From an uncultured Pelagibacteraceae bacterium (GTDB taxonomy: Bacteria > Pseudomonadota > Alphaproteobacteria > Pelagibacterales > Pelagibacteraceae): a stretch of DNA of 64,000 bases. The stretch spans positions 1 through 64,000 of the forward strand of contig CABZDW010000006.1 in assembly GCA_902524545.1 (NCBI GenBank), written 5' to 3'. A model generated the notes under the pieces. The model was given only the letters and a program-made list of their open reading frames with translations, was not told the origin of the DNA and did not search any database. Position 1 is the stretch's first letter, and each line of letters starts with the position of its first letter. Below, piece after piece: positions 19,065 through 29,523 of this stretch. The translations under genes and the position numbers were made by a program.

Positions 19065-20168
19065 ATGGAAATAAAAAAAACATCTCTTTACCAATTACAC
19101 CAAGATTGTAACGCCAAGTTTGTTGAATTTGCTGGTTATCAGATGCCAATCCAATATTCTAAAGGTATTGTAGAGGAGCATAAATTCACAAGAAATCACT
19201 CAGGCATTTTTGATGTTTCACATATGGGTCAATTATTTATTTATGGTGGTGATGAACTAATTAAAGATTTAGAAAAAATTTTTCCATTAGATTTGAAAAA
19301 CTTGAAATTAAATCATTCTAAGTACAGCTTCTTAATGGATAAAGATGCTGGGATACAAGATGATTTAATCATTACAAAAATTAATGAAGGTTTTTTAGTA
19401 ATTCTTAATGCAGCGTGTAAAAAAGATGATTTTAAAATTTTACAGGAATTGTTAAACGAAAAGTATAAAATGGTCTTAGATGAAAATAGATCCTTAATTG
19501 CGATTCAGGGACCTAAATCATCACAAATCTTAAATGAAGTTTTTAGTGGGGTAAAAGATTTAAATTTTATGTCTGGAGACTGGTTCTTATTTAATAATCA
19601 GAAAGTATACATTACTCGATCAGGGTATACAGGTGAAGATGGTTTTGAGATATCAATTCCAAATAATTTTGCAGATAAATTGACTAGAGAATTGATTGAT
19701 AAAGGCTCAAGTTTAGTGGGTTTAGGAGCAAGAGATACTCTAAGGTTAGAAGCTGGCTTATGCTTGTACGGTCATGATCTTGATAAAGATAAAACTCCGG
19801 TTGAGGCAAATTTAAAGTGGGCAATTTCAAAAGAGAGAATATCTAAAGGAGACTTTATTGGTTCAGACATTATTATTAAACAATTAAATAATGGTGTAAC
19901 AAAAATTAGAGTTGGAATTAAACCTGAGGGAAGAATTATTGCTAGAGAAAAAACAAAAATATTTAATCAATCAGATGTTCATATTGGAGAAATTACCAGT
20001 GGTTCATTTGGGCCAAGTGTAAATGGACCTGTAGCAATGGGATATGTGGAAAATGAATTTTCAAAAAAAAATACTAAAGTATTCTTAGAGGTAAGAGGTA
20101 AAAAATATGCGGCAAGTGTTTGTAGTTTACCGTTTTATAAAAAAAGTTATGTAAAAGGACCGAATTAA
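19065..20168 (+). CDS. gcvT: Glycine cleavage system T protein (aminomethyltransferase)
   Basis: [31 protein letters not shown], in gcvTHP order. Confidence 0.95.
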   Translation: MEIKKTSLYQLHQDCNAKFVEFAGYQMPIQYSKGIVEEHKFTRNHSGIFDVSHMGQLFIYGGDELIKDLEKIFPLDLKNLKLNHSKYSFLMDKDAGIQDDLIITKINEGFLVILNAACKKDDFKILQELLNEKYKMVLDENRSLIAIQGPKSSQILNEVFSGVKDLNFMSGDWFLFNNQKVYITRSGYTGEDGFEISIPNNFADKLTRELIDKGSSLVGLGARDTLRLEAGLCLYGHDLDKDKTPVEANLKWAISKERISKGDFIGSDIIIKQLNNGVTKIRVGIKPEGRIIAREKTKIFNQSDVHIGEITSGSFGPSVNGPVAMGYVENEFSKKNTKVFLEVRGKKYAASVCSLPFYKKSYVKGPN

Positions 20169-20548
20169 TGAGCGAGGTGAAATATTCTAAAGAACATGAA
20201 TGGATAAAATTAGAGGGTGATATTGCAACAATTGGCATAACAAAACATGCAACAGAAATGCTAGGAGATATTGTCTTTGCAGAGCTTCCAGAAAAAGGCG
20301 CTGGTGTAGAAAAAGATGGAACAGCAGGAGTTGTAGAGTCTACTAAAGCTGCAAGCGATGTCTATACCCCGGTAAGCGGTGAAGTTGTTGATACAAACCA
20401 AGAGATTGTGGATGATCCATCAAAAATAAATCAAGATCCTGAAAATTCTGCATGGTTCTTTAAATTAAAAATTAGAGATAAATCTGAAATGAACTCACTA
20501 ATGAATAAAGATGATTATGATAAATTTGCAAAGGAGAATAGTAATTAA
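20168..20548 (+). CDS. gcvH: Glycine cleavage system H protein
   Basis: [41 protein letters not shown] lipoyl site. Confidence 0.95.
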   Translation: MSEVKYSKEHEWIKLEGDIATIGITKHATEMLGDIVFAELPEKGAGVEKDGTAGVVESTKAASDVYTPVSGEVVDTNQEIVDDPSKINQDPENSAWFFKLKIRDKSEMNSLMNKDDYDKFAKENSN

Positions 20549-23419
20549 ATGCTACATAATTCTGAAAAAGATTTTATAAAAAGACATATTGGTCCATCTG
20601 AAGAGGATCAATTAAAAATATTAAAAAAATTAAATTATAAATCATTAGATGATTTTATTGATAATACTGTTCCAGAAAAAATACAGTTTAAGGGTGAACT
20701 TAATATTGGTGAGTCTAATTCAGAGTATGAAGCATTAAGAAAATTAAAAGCAATTTCAAAGAAAAATCAAATTTACTCAAATTTTATAGGCATGGGTTAC
20801 TATGGAACTTATACACCATATGTAATTTTAAGAAATATATTAGAAAATCCAGGTTGGTATACCTCTTATACACCTTATCAGCCAGAGGTAGCACAAGGAA
20901 GATTGGAAATGCTTTTAAACTTCCAACAAATGATCGTTGATTTTACAGGAATGGATATTGCAAATGCATCTTTACTTGATGAAGGTACAGCGGCAGCAGA
21001 GGCTATGGGTTTAAGTTATAGACTTGATAAAAGTGATAGTAATTTAGTCTTTGTCTCAGAAAATTGCCACCCTCAAACTGTTGAGATTATAAGAACTAGA
21101 GCAGAGCCTATGGGTCTCGAAGTTCTTGTTGGAAATGAAGACAAAGTTTTAGGACAATTAAAAGAGGATATTGTTTGTGGAATATTACAGTATCCTGGAA
21201 CCTTAGGAGACATTAAAGATCCAAGCGAGGCGATAAGTAAAATTCATAAAAAAAATGGTAAAGCTATTTTAGCTTGTGATCTTCTTGCGCTTGCTAAACT
21301 TAAAACGCCGAGAGAACTTGGGGCTGATATTGCAGTTGGCAGTTCACAAAGATTTGGTATTCCAATGGGTTATGGAGGACCACATGCAGCATTTTTTGCA
21401 ACAAAAGATGAATACAAAAGATCTATGCCAGGTAGAATAGTTGGTGTTTCAGTAGATAGACATGGAAACAAGGCCTATAGATTGTCACTACAAACTAGAG
21501 AGCAACATATTAGAAGAGACAAAGCTACAAGTAACATTTGTACTGCTCAAGCATTGTTAGCCATAGTATCAGCAGCCTATGCTATTTATCATGGTCCAGA
21601 TGGAATTAAGAAAATTTCTGAGAGAGTCTCTCAATTGGCAAAAAATTTTGCTGATAAAATAAAACAATCTGGATATGAAATATATTCTGATTACTTTTTT
21701 GATACTGTTACAATTATTACCAAAGATAAGACTGATCAAATTTATAAAAATGCTTTAAATCAAAAAGTCAATATACGAAAAGTAAACACTGAAATGCTTG
21801 CTGTTTCTTTTGATGAGAAAAAAAATGTTTATAGAGTAAATCAACTTTTAAAGATTTTTAATGCTGCTGAGTCTATAAAAAAGGAAGATCCAACAGTAAG
21901 TTTACCCAATTTACCAAAAAGTTTATTAAGAACTTCTAAATATTTAGAACATCCTGTTTTTAACTCATATCGTTCTGAGACAGAAATGCTTAGATATCTT
22001 AAAAAGTTAGAGGATAAGGATATAGCTCTCAACAGAACCATGATAGCATTAGGTTCTTGCACTATGAAATTAAATGCTACCGCAGAAATGATACCTATTT
22101 CATGGAGAGAATTAGCTGAGCCTCATCCATTTGTGCCTATTGAGCAGATGGAGGGATATAGGACATTATTCACTGATTTAAAAAACTGGTTAAGATCAAT
22201 TACTGGTTTTTCGGGAGTTTCACTTCAACCAAATGCAGGTGCTCAAGGCGAATATGCAGGACTAATGGTAATTAGAAAATATCATTTAGATAGAGGTGAA
22301 AAAAATAGAAACATATGTTTAATACCAAGCTCTGCACATGGAACCAATCCTGCTAGTGCACAAATGGTTGGAATGAAAGTGGTTGTAGTTAGTTGTGATA
22401 AAGAAGGCAATGTTGATTTTGATGACTTAAAGAAAAAAGTGGAGCTTCATTCAGAAAATTTAGGGGCTTTGATGGTTACATATCCATCTACTCATGGAGT
22501 GTTTGAAGAAAAAATTATGGATATATGTGAACTAATTCATAAACATGGCGGGCAAGTTTACATGGATGGGGCAAATTTAAATGCACTGGTTGGTATAGCC
22601 AAACCTGGAAATTTTGGTCCGGACGTTTGCCATATAAATTTACATAAAACATTTTGTATCCCTCATGGTGGGGGTGGACCAGGTATGGGACCTATTGCAT
22701 GTAAAAAACATCTACAAGTTTATTTGCCTAATCATCCAGTTGTTAAAGATTGTGGTCCAGCAACGGGAATTGGAGCTGTGTCTGCCGCTCCATGGGGAAG
22801 TTCAAGCATTTTGTCAATTTCTTGGATGTATATAAAAATGATGGGATCAGAGGGACTAAAACTAGCTTCTAAAGTTGCGATACTAAATGCAAATTATATT
22901 GCTGAAAGACTGAAAGATCATTATCCAATCTTATACAAAGGTTCTAATGGTAATGTTGCTCATGAGTGTATAATTGATATTAGGTCAATTAAATCAGAAA
23001 CGGGAGTCACTGAGGAAGATATCGCGAAAAGATTAATTGATTTTGGTTTTCATGCACCAACAATGTCTTGGCCTGTGGCTGGAACAATGATGATTGAACC
23101 TACAGAAAGTGAGAACTTGTCAGAGCTTGACAGGTTTTGTGATACTCTAATTAAAATTAAACAAGAAATTGATCTAATTAAAACTGGTAAATTTGATAAA
23201 GTTGATAATCCAATTAAAAACGCTCCTCATACTGACACTGAGTTGGCTTCTGATAATTGGACACACAAATATTCTAGAGAGCAAGCTGCTTACCCAGCAA
23301 AATTTCTAAAAGTAAACAAATTTTGGCCACCAGTTGCAAGAGTAGATAATGTTTATGGTGATAAAAATATTTTCTGTACATGTCCTAGCATGGATGAATT
23401 TAAAGAAGATGCAGCATAA
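20549..23419 (+). CDS. gcvP: Glycine dehydrogenase (decarboxylating), GcvP full length
   Basis: 956 aa; [53 protein letters not shown]-like PLP site. Confidence 0.96.
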   Translation: [956 protein letters not shown]

Positions 23420-23422
23420 TTA

Positions 23423-24664
23423 TTGATGAAAATTGCTGTAGTTGGCTCAGGCATTTCAGGATTAAGTGCTGCCTATTATCTATCAAAAAAAAATCACGTA
23501 GATTTATTTGAAAAAGAAGATCACTTTGGTGGTCATTCCAACACAATTGATCTAATGGTTGGAACCAAAAAAGTACCAGTAGATATTGGCTTCATTGTCT
23601 TTAATTTTGAAACTTATCCAAATCTAATTAATTTTTTTAATGAAAATAAAATTGAAATTGAAAAAAGCAACATGTCCTTTTCTGTATCAGTAGAAGACTC
23701 AAACTTTGAATACTGTGGAAAAGGATTAAATGGAATTTTTTCCAACAAGATGAATTTATTTAATATCAAATTTTTAAAAATGTTTTTTGATATTATAAAA
23801 TTTTATAAAAAATCCGACAAGCTAGATAATATAAATGAGAAAATCACATTGGGTGATTATTTGATTAAAAATAATCTTTCAAAAGAATTTATCAATTATC
23901 ATTTAATACCTATGGTGTCTGCAATCTGGTCGATGCCACCATATGCTGCAAACAAGATGCCTTTAAAATTCTTTTTAAAATTTTTTCAAAATCATGGATT
24001 ATTTAAACTTAAAAATAGACCACAATGGTACACAGTCTCAAATAGAAGCAGGTCGTATGTAAAAACAATTCTATCAAAAATTAGCGGAGAATATTTTAAG
24101 AATTATAAAGTTAATAAAATCATTAGTAAAACAAGTGGTATTGATTTGTATTACGGTGGAAAAAATGAATTTTTTGATTACGACAAAGTAATTATTGCAA
24201 CTCATGCGGACGAGGCATTATCAATGATTGAAAATCCAACTGATCAAGAGAAAGAAGTTTTGTCAAATTTCAGTTATAAAGAAAATTTGGCTTATATACA
24301 TACAGATGAGATAGTTATGCCAAGAAATAAGAATGCCTGGTGTGCTTGGAACTCATCTATGAAGAAAAATGAAATCGAAAAAAATTCAATCACCTATTGG
24401 TTAAATTTACTCCAAAATTTAGAGTGTGAAAAAAATATTTTTCTTACATTAAATCCATACCTCGATATTGATGAAACAAAAATTTTGCAAAAAGTTAAAT
24501 TCACTCATCCATATTTTGATCAATCTGCTTTAGATTATCAAAGTAAGCTTAAAAATTTGCAAAATAAAAGAAATATTCTTTTTTGTGGTAGTTATTTTGG
24601 TTACGGTTTTCATGAAGATGGAATAAAATCATCAATTGAAATGCTAAAAAACCTTGATGACTAG
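23423..24664 (+). CDS. FAD-dependent amine oxidase-like protein of CFA cluster
   Basis: GSGISGLSAAYYLSKK..DLFEKEDHFGGHSNTI; followed by DUF1365 and CFA synthase-like genes. Confidence 0.85.
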   Translation: MMKIAVVGSGISGLSAAYYLSKKNHVDLFEKEDHFGGHSNTIDLMVGTKKVPVDIGFIVFNFETYPNLINFFNENKIEIEKSNMSFSVSVEDSNFEYCGKGLNGIFSNKMNLFNIKFLKMFFDIIKFYKKSDKLDNINEKITLGDYLIKNNLSKEFINYHLIPMVSAIWSMPPYAANKMPLKFFLKFFQNHGLFKLKNRPQWYTVSNRSRSYVKTILSKISGEYFKNYKVNKIISKTSGIDLYYGGKNEFFDYDKVIIATHADEALSMIENPTDQEKEVLSNFSYKENLAYIHTDEIVMPRNKNAWCAWNSSMKKNEIEKNSITYWLNLLQNLECEKNIFLTLNPYLDIDETKILQKVKFTHPYFDQSALDYQSKLKNLQNKRNILFCGSYFGYGFHEDGIKSSIEMLKNLDD

Positions 24665-25415
24665 TTCAATTTACAATGGAACGGTAACACACAAAAGATT
24701 TAAACCAAAAAAACATTATTTTAAGTACAGTGTATTTTCATTATTAATCGATTTATCTGATCTAAATAATCTAAATAAAAATACAAGATTTTTCTCGTAT
24801 AATCGATTTAATTTAATCAGTTTTTTTGACAAAGATCACGGTCATAGAGATGGCTCGTCTTTGACTGAATGGGTGAAAAAAAATTTAGAGGAAAATAATA
24901 TCTTTTCAAAAGATATAAGAATAAAGCTTTTGTGCTATCCAAGAATTTTTGGATATGTGTTTAATCCTCTTAGTGTTTTTTTTGTTTATGATCATAATGA
25001 AAATTTAATTTCAATATTATATGAGGTAAAAAATACTTTTGGAGAACAACATACTTATATTTTTAGAGTAGATAAAAATAACATGTCACAACACAACTGT
25101 TTTAAAAAATTTCATGTGTCTCCGTTTATTGAAATGAATTGTAATTATTTTTTTAGAATCCTAAAACCCTCTGAAAAAATTTCAGTTATTATTGATCAAT
25201 ATCAGCAAAATGAAAAAATTTTATTTGCATCACAAGAAGGAAAAAGGGCAGATTTTACAACCACAGAGTTACTTAAATCATATATAAAACACCCGTTAAT
25301 GACATTTAAAATTATATCTGCGATACATTTTGAAGCCTTTAAATTATGGCTCAAAGGAATAAAATTTGTAAAAAAAAAACTTAAGATTAAAAACAATATT
25401 ACTTTTGAGAATTAA
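24654..25415 (+). CDS. DUF1365 family protein
   Basis: NGTVTHKRFKPKKHYFKYSVF, YPRIFGYVFNPLSVFFVYD. Confidence 0.88.
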   Translation: MMTSSIYNGTVTHKRFKPKKHYFKYSVFSLLIDLSDLNNLNKNTRFFSYNRFNLISFFDKDHGHRDGSSLTEWVKKNLEENNIFSKDIRIKLLCYPRIFGYVFNPLSVFFVYDHNENLISILYEVKNTFGEQHTYIFRVDKNNMSQHNCFKKFHVSPFIEMNCNYFFRILKPSEKISVIIDQYQQNEKILFASQEGKRADFTTTELLKSYIKHPLMTFKIISAIHFEAFKLWLKGIKFVKKKLKIKNNITFEN

Positions 25416-26593
25416 TGGGATTATATAACTTTTCAGATCAAATCGTCTTCAAGATTTTAAAAGATATTAAGTATGGGTATTTAGAGATCACAAAATATAA
25501 TGGTGAATTATTAAAATTTGGAAACCCGAATAGTTCTTTAAAATCAGTTTTAAAAATAAAAAAGCCAAATTTTACTTTTAACCTAATAAAAGGAGGAAGT
25601 GTTGGTTTTGCAGAATCTTATATGAAGAATGAATTTGAAACTGATAATCTCTCAAACTTGATTGAAATTACTGCAAGAAATATTAAAATAATTTATAAAT
25701 TTTCGGGTCTATTTGACTTTCCAGTATTCAATTATGTAAGAAATATATTTATTAAGAACACTAGAAATCGAAGTAAAGATAACATTTCAAAACATTATGA
25801 CTTAGGCAATGAGTTTTTTGCACTATGGCTTGATAAAACTTTAACATATTCAAGTGCGATATTTGATGAGAAGAATAAAGATTTGTCTAATGCACAAAAT
25901 AATAAATATCAAAAATTAATCGATTTAATTAAACCGAACAATGGTGATAAAATCTTAGAGATTGGATGTGGCTGGGGTGGTTTTGCTGAATATTTAGGAA
26001 AAAAATATGATGTTAAATTGGATTGCATTACTATATCAAAAAAACAATTTGAGTATACAAAAAAAAGAATTCACGAATGTGGCTTAAACGAAAAAGTAAA
26101 TATTGAAATTAAAGATTATAGAGATTTAAAAAATAAATATAATTCAATAGCTTCAATAGAAATGATAGAAGCTGTTGGACAAAATTACCTAGAAAGTTAT
26201 TTTAAAACTATTAAAGACAATCTATCAGATGATGGAAGAGCTGCTATTCAGGCTATCACAATAGATGATAATATGTTTGACCGATATAAAAACAAGACAG
26301 ACTTTATCCAAAAATATATTTTTCCTGGAGGTTTTTTACCAAGTAAGAATATTATTAATAAATATGTCTCAGAAAATGGTCTAGCTATCAAGTCATATGA
26401 CTCCTACGCAGATCATTATTCTGATACATTAGCAATATGGAGAAATGAATTTAATAAGAAGTGGGATTTAATTAAGAAACAAGGATTTGATTTAACTTTT
26501 AAAAAAATGTGGGAATTTTACCTTTCTTATTGTGAGGCAGGATTTAAATCGAAAAATATAGATTTAATTCAATTTTCACTTCAAAATAAATGA
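25415..26593 (+). CDS. Cyclopropane-fatty-acyl-phospholipid synthase family SAM methyltransferase
   Basis: HYDLGNEFFALWLDKTLTYSSAIF, LEIGCGWGGFAEY, FIQKYIFPGGFLPS. Confidence 0.92.
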   Translation: MGLYNFSDQIVFKILKDIKYGYLEITKYNGELLKFGNPNSSLKSVLKIKKPNFTFNLIKGGSVGFAESYMKNEFETDNLSNLIEITARNIKIIYKFSGLFDFPVFNYVRNIFIKNTRNRSKDNISKHYDLGNEFFALWLDKTLTYSSAIFDEKNKDLSNAQNNKYQKLIDLIKPNNGDKILEIGCGWGGFAEYLGKKYDVKLDCITISKKQFEYTKKRIHECGLNEKVNIEIKDYRDLKNKYNSIASIEMIEAVGQNYLESYFKTIKDNLSDDGRAAIQAITIDDNMFDRYKNKTDFIQKYIFPGGFLPSKNIINKYVSENGLAIKSYDSYADHYSDTLAIWRNEFNKKWDLIKKQGFDLTFKKMWEFYLSYCEAGFKSKNIDLIQFSLQNK

Positions 26594-26609
26594 TCTTTGA
26601 AGGAAATGA

Positions 26610-27158
26610 ATGATTAAACTAAAAAATAGCAAATCAATTTTATTGATAATTTTTCTTTTCTTAATTACAAACTGCTCAAAAAATAGCGCTATGAAACCAG
26701 AAGATTTTAAAAATAAAGAACCTAGATTAATTATTGAAAATTATTTGTCCGGCAATTTAAAAGCTTGGGGTGTGCTTCAAAATAGATCTGGAAAAGTCAC
26801 AAGACAATTTTCTGCAGATTTAAACGGAAAATGGGATGGTAAACAACTGATACTCGACGAAAAATTTAACTGGGATGATGGGGAAATTCAAACTAGACAA
26901 TGGCAGATAACTAAAATTGATGAAAATAATTATGAGGGTACGGCAGGAGATGTTGTTGGTAAAGCTAAAGGATATTCGTATGGTCCAGCCTTTAAATTTG
27001 AATATGTTTTATTAGTTCCAGTTAAAGGTAAAGAGATGAAAATTACTTTTGATGATTGGATTTTTAAACAAGATGAACGTGTAGCAATTAACAGGGCTAC
27101 AATGACTAAGTTTGGTTTCAAAGTCGCTGAATTAACTGTTGTTTTTGTAAAAGATTAA
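26610..27158 (+). CDS. DUF3833 family lipoprotein
   Basis: Lipobox-like LITNC; GNLKAWGVLQNRSGKVTRQF..NWDDGEIQTRQWQI. Confidence 0.8.
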   Translation: MIKLKNSKSILLIIFLFLITNCSKNSAMKPEDFKNKEPRLIIENYLSGNLKAWGVLQNRSGKVTRQFSADLNGKWDGKQLILDEKFNWDDGEIQTRQWQITKIDENNYEGTAGDVVGKAKGYSYGPAFKFEYVLLVPVKGKEMKITFDDWIFKQDERVAINRATMTKFGFKVAELTVVFVKD

Positions 27159-27916
27159 TTTTTTTTTTGATATTTTGTAAGTTTCCCAATTAAGCCAAAA
27201 TAAATTTTGTTTGGTAAGAAACTTAATAATTTCAATATAGTTGTTAAAGATTTTGGAAAATGAATTTCAAAAGAATTTTTGTTTACTAAACCATCATAAA
27301 TTTTTTCTGCAGCATATTCAGAAGTTTTTAAGAAAGGCATTTTAAAATCATTTTTGTCAGTCATCGGTGTTTTAATAAAACCTGGTGAAACAAGACACAC
27401 CCGAACATTCGATCTACCAAAATCAAAATATAAACTTTCAGCTAAATTATTTAAAGCTGATTTTGATGGCCCATATCCAGTTGAATTAGGTAATCCTCGA
27501 TAACCAGCAATAGAGGAGACTATAGTTATTGTCCCACTTTTTCTATCTTTAAAATATTTTTCTACAGCTTTAATACTATTTAATGTTCCAAAAAAATTTA
27601 CTTTAAATACATTTTCAATTTGTTCAACATCAATATCTTTTTCTTTCTTGGGATCCCATGTTCCAGTTGAGAAAAAACAAATATCTACACTCTGGAAAAT
27701 ATCTACTATATTTTGAAAAACTTCTTTACATTTATTCTTATCGGTTACGTCTAATGGAAAAGAACTAATATTTTCATGCTCTCCACAAGTTTCTTTTAGT
27801 AAATTTTCACGTCTTGCAGATATTGCAACATTCCAACCTTCTTTGGCAAATTTTATTGCTAAAGCTTTACCAATTCCTGTGCTACCACCTGTAATCCAAA
27901 TAGTTTTTTTATTCAT
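27155..27916 (-). CDS. Short-chain dehydrogenase/reductase
   Basis: WITGGSTGIGKALA, STGYGPSKSALNNLAE. Confidence 0.88.
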   Translation of the reverse strand: MNKKTIWITGGSTGIGKALAIKFAKEGWNVAISARRENLLKETCGEHENISSFPLDVTDKNKCKEVFQNIVDIFQSVDICFFSTGTWDPKKEKDIDVEQIENVFKVNFFGTLNSIKAVEKYFKDRKSGTITIVSSIAGYRGLPNSTGYGPSKSALNNLAESLYFDFGRSNVRVCLVSPGFIKTPMTDKNDFKMPFLKTSEYAAEKIYDGLVNKNSFEIHFPKSLTTILKLLSFLPNKIYFGLIGKLTKYQKKN

Positions 27917-27925
27917 ATTATAAAG

Positions 27926-28408
27926 ATGTATAATACTAATATGCTAAAAAATAAATTTTATTCATTGATTCTTTTTTTAATTTTCACTTTTTCAGCATCA
28001 TTTATCGGTGGTTTAGTCTCTATAAGCTTCAAAGAGCCTTGGTACTCTGGACTTGTTAAATCGAATTATAATCCACCAGATTGGATATTTGCTCCTGTTT
28101 GGACAACACTTTACGTAATGATGACATTAGCTATTTGGTTCTTTTGGCACAGTAAACAAAGAGATATAAATACAATTTACATTTATTTTATACATATAGT
28201 TTTTAATGCAACTTGGAGCATTGTTTTTTTTGGACTACATCAAATATTTTTCGCATTAGTTGTTCTTATAATTTTGATAACTTTGATAATAATTTTGATC
28301 ATTAGATTTAAACGTGTCAATTTTGTAAGTTTTTACTTAATGATTCCATATTTACTTTGGTGTTTCTATGCTTTATTTCTTAATTATAACTTAATGGTAC
28401 TAAATTAA
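27926..28408 (+). CDS. TspO/MBR family protein
   Basis: WYSGLVKSNYNPPDWIFAPVWTTLYVMMTLAIWF, NATWSIVFFGLHQ. Confidence 0.92.
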   Translation: MYNTNMLKNKFYSLILFLIFTFSASFIGGLVSISFKEPWYSGLVKSNYNPPDWIFAPVWTTLYVMMTLAIWFFWHSKQRDINTIYIYFIHIVFNATWSIVFFGLHQIFFALVVLIILITLIIILIIRFKRVNFVSFYLMIPYLLWCFYALFLNYNLMVLN

Positions 28409-29512
28409 ATGGATGATATTGTAATAGTTGGTGGGGGAATAATTGGTGTAGCTACTGCTTATTTTCTATCTAAAGAAGGAAGAAAAGTTAAAGTAATTGA
28501 GAGAGACCCAACTTATAAATCAGCATCTTTCCCTCTTTCTCTTGGCGGTTTTAGAAGACAATTTTTTCAAACAGAAAATATTTTGTTAGGTAAATTTGCC
28601 AGAGAATTTATTTTTCAAATACCAGAATTACTCAAAACGGAAAAAAATCCTAATCCTACAGCAAGCATGGTACCAAATGGATATTTATTAATGTTCGGCC
28701 CAGAACATGCAGACGAACAATATAGGGCTCTTGAAAATCATAAAGCATGTGACGCTGGAACAAAGAACATCAAAGGTGCCGAGTTGGATAAGTTTTTTCC
28801 TTATATAAACAAAGAAGGAATAGAAACGGCTACATTTACTGACAATAAAAGTGAAGGATGGATTGATCCTTTCCTTTTTCACACAGCATTAAAAAGTAAA
28901 GCGATAGAGCAAGGTGCAGAATTTGTTAAAGGTGAAGTTAAATCATTATCGGAAATAAATGCTAAAACGATAGTATCTGCCGCTGGATGTTGGACAAAAG
29001 AATTATTGGAAGATATTCCAGTTGAGCCTCAAAAGCACACAGTCTTTAGAGTTAAGTGTCCAAAACATATTCCTGAAATGCCATTAACCGGAGATTTAAC
29101 AACAGGAGTTTATTGGAGACCTGAAGGTAAAGAGTATTTAGCTGGTTCACCAAAATCAGTTTTTGATGCCACAGATCTCGAACCAGCTTGGGACGATTTT
29201 GAAGAATTGGTTTGGCCTGCTTTAGCTAAAAGAATTCCAGTATTTGAAGAACTGAAGTTAACTGGTGGTTGGGCAGGTTATTATGATTGTAATAGATTAG
29301 ATAATAATGCTGTTGTTGGAAAACATCCTAAATTTGAAAACGTATACTTAGCAACTGGTTTTACTGGAAGAGGGTTAATGCAAGCACCAGGAATTGGTAG
29401 AGCTTTAACAGAACTAATTACCACAGGCTCTTATCAATCGATTGATATTTCAAATATGGCTGTAGAGAGAGTATTAGGTACAAAAGCAAGGCCAGAACCT
29501 TACGTTTTATAA
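28409..29512 (+). CDS. FAD-dependent oxidoreductase, DAO family
   Basis: DIVIVGGGIIGVATAYFLSKEG, VVGKHPKFENVYLATGFTGRGLMQAPGIGRALTELI. Confidence 0.85.
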   Translation: MDDIVIVGGGIIGVATAYFLSKEGRKVKVIERDPTYKSASFPLSLGGFRRQFFQTENILLGKFAREFIFQIPELLKTEKNPNPTASMVPNGYLLMFGPEHADEQYRALENHKACDAGTKNIKGAELDKFFPYINKEGIETATFTDNKSEGWIDPFLFHTALKSKAIEQGAEFVKGEVKSLSEINAKTIVSAAGCWTKELLEDIPVEPQKHTVFRVKCPKHIPEMPLTGDLTTGVYWRPEGKEYLAGSPKSVFDATDLEPAWDDFEELVWPALAKRIPVFEELKLTGGWAGYYDCNRLDNNAVVGKHPKFENVYLATGFTGRGLMQAPGIGRALTELITTGSYQSIDISNMAVERVLGTKARPEPYVL

Positions 29513-29523
29513 TAACTTTTTAA

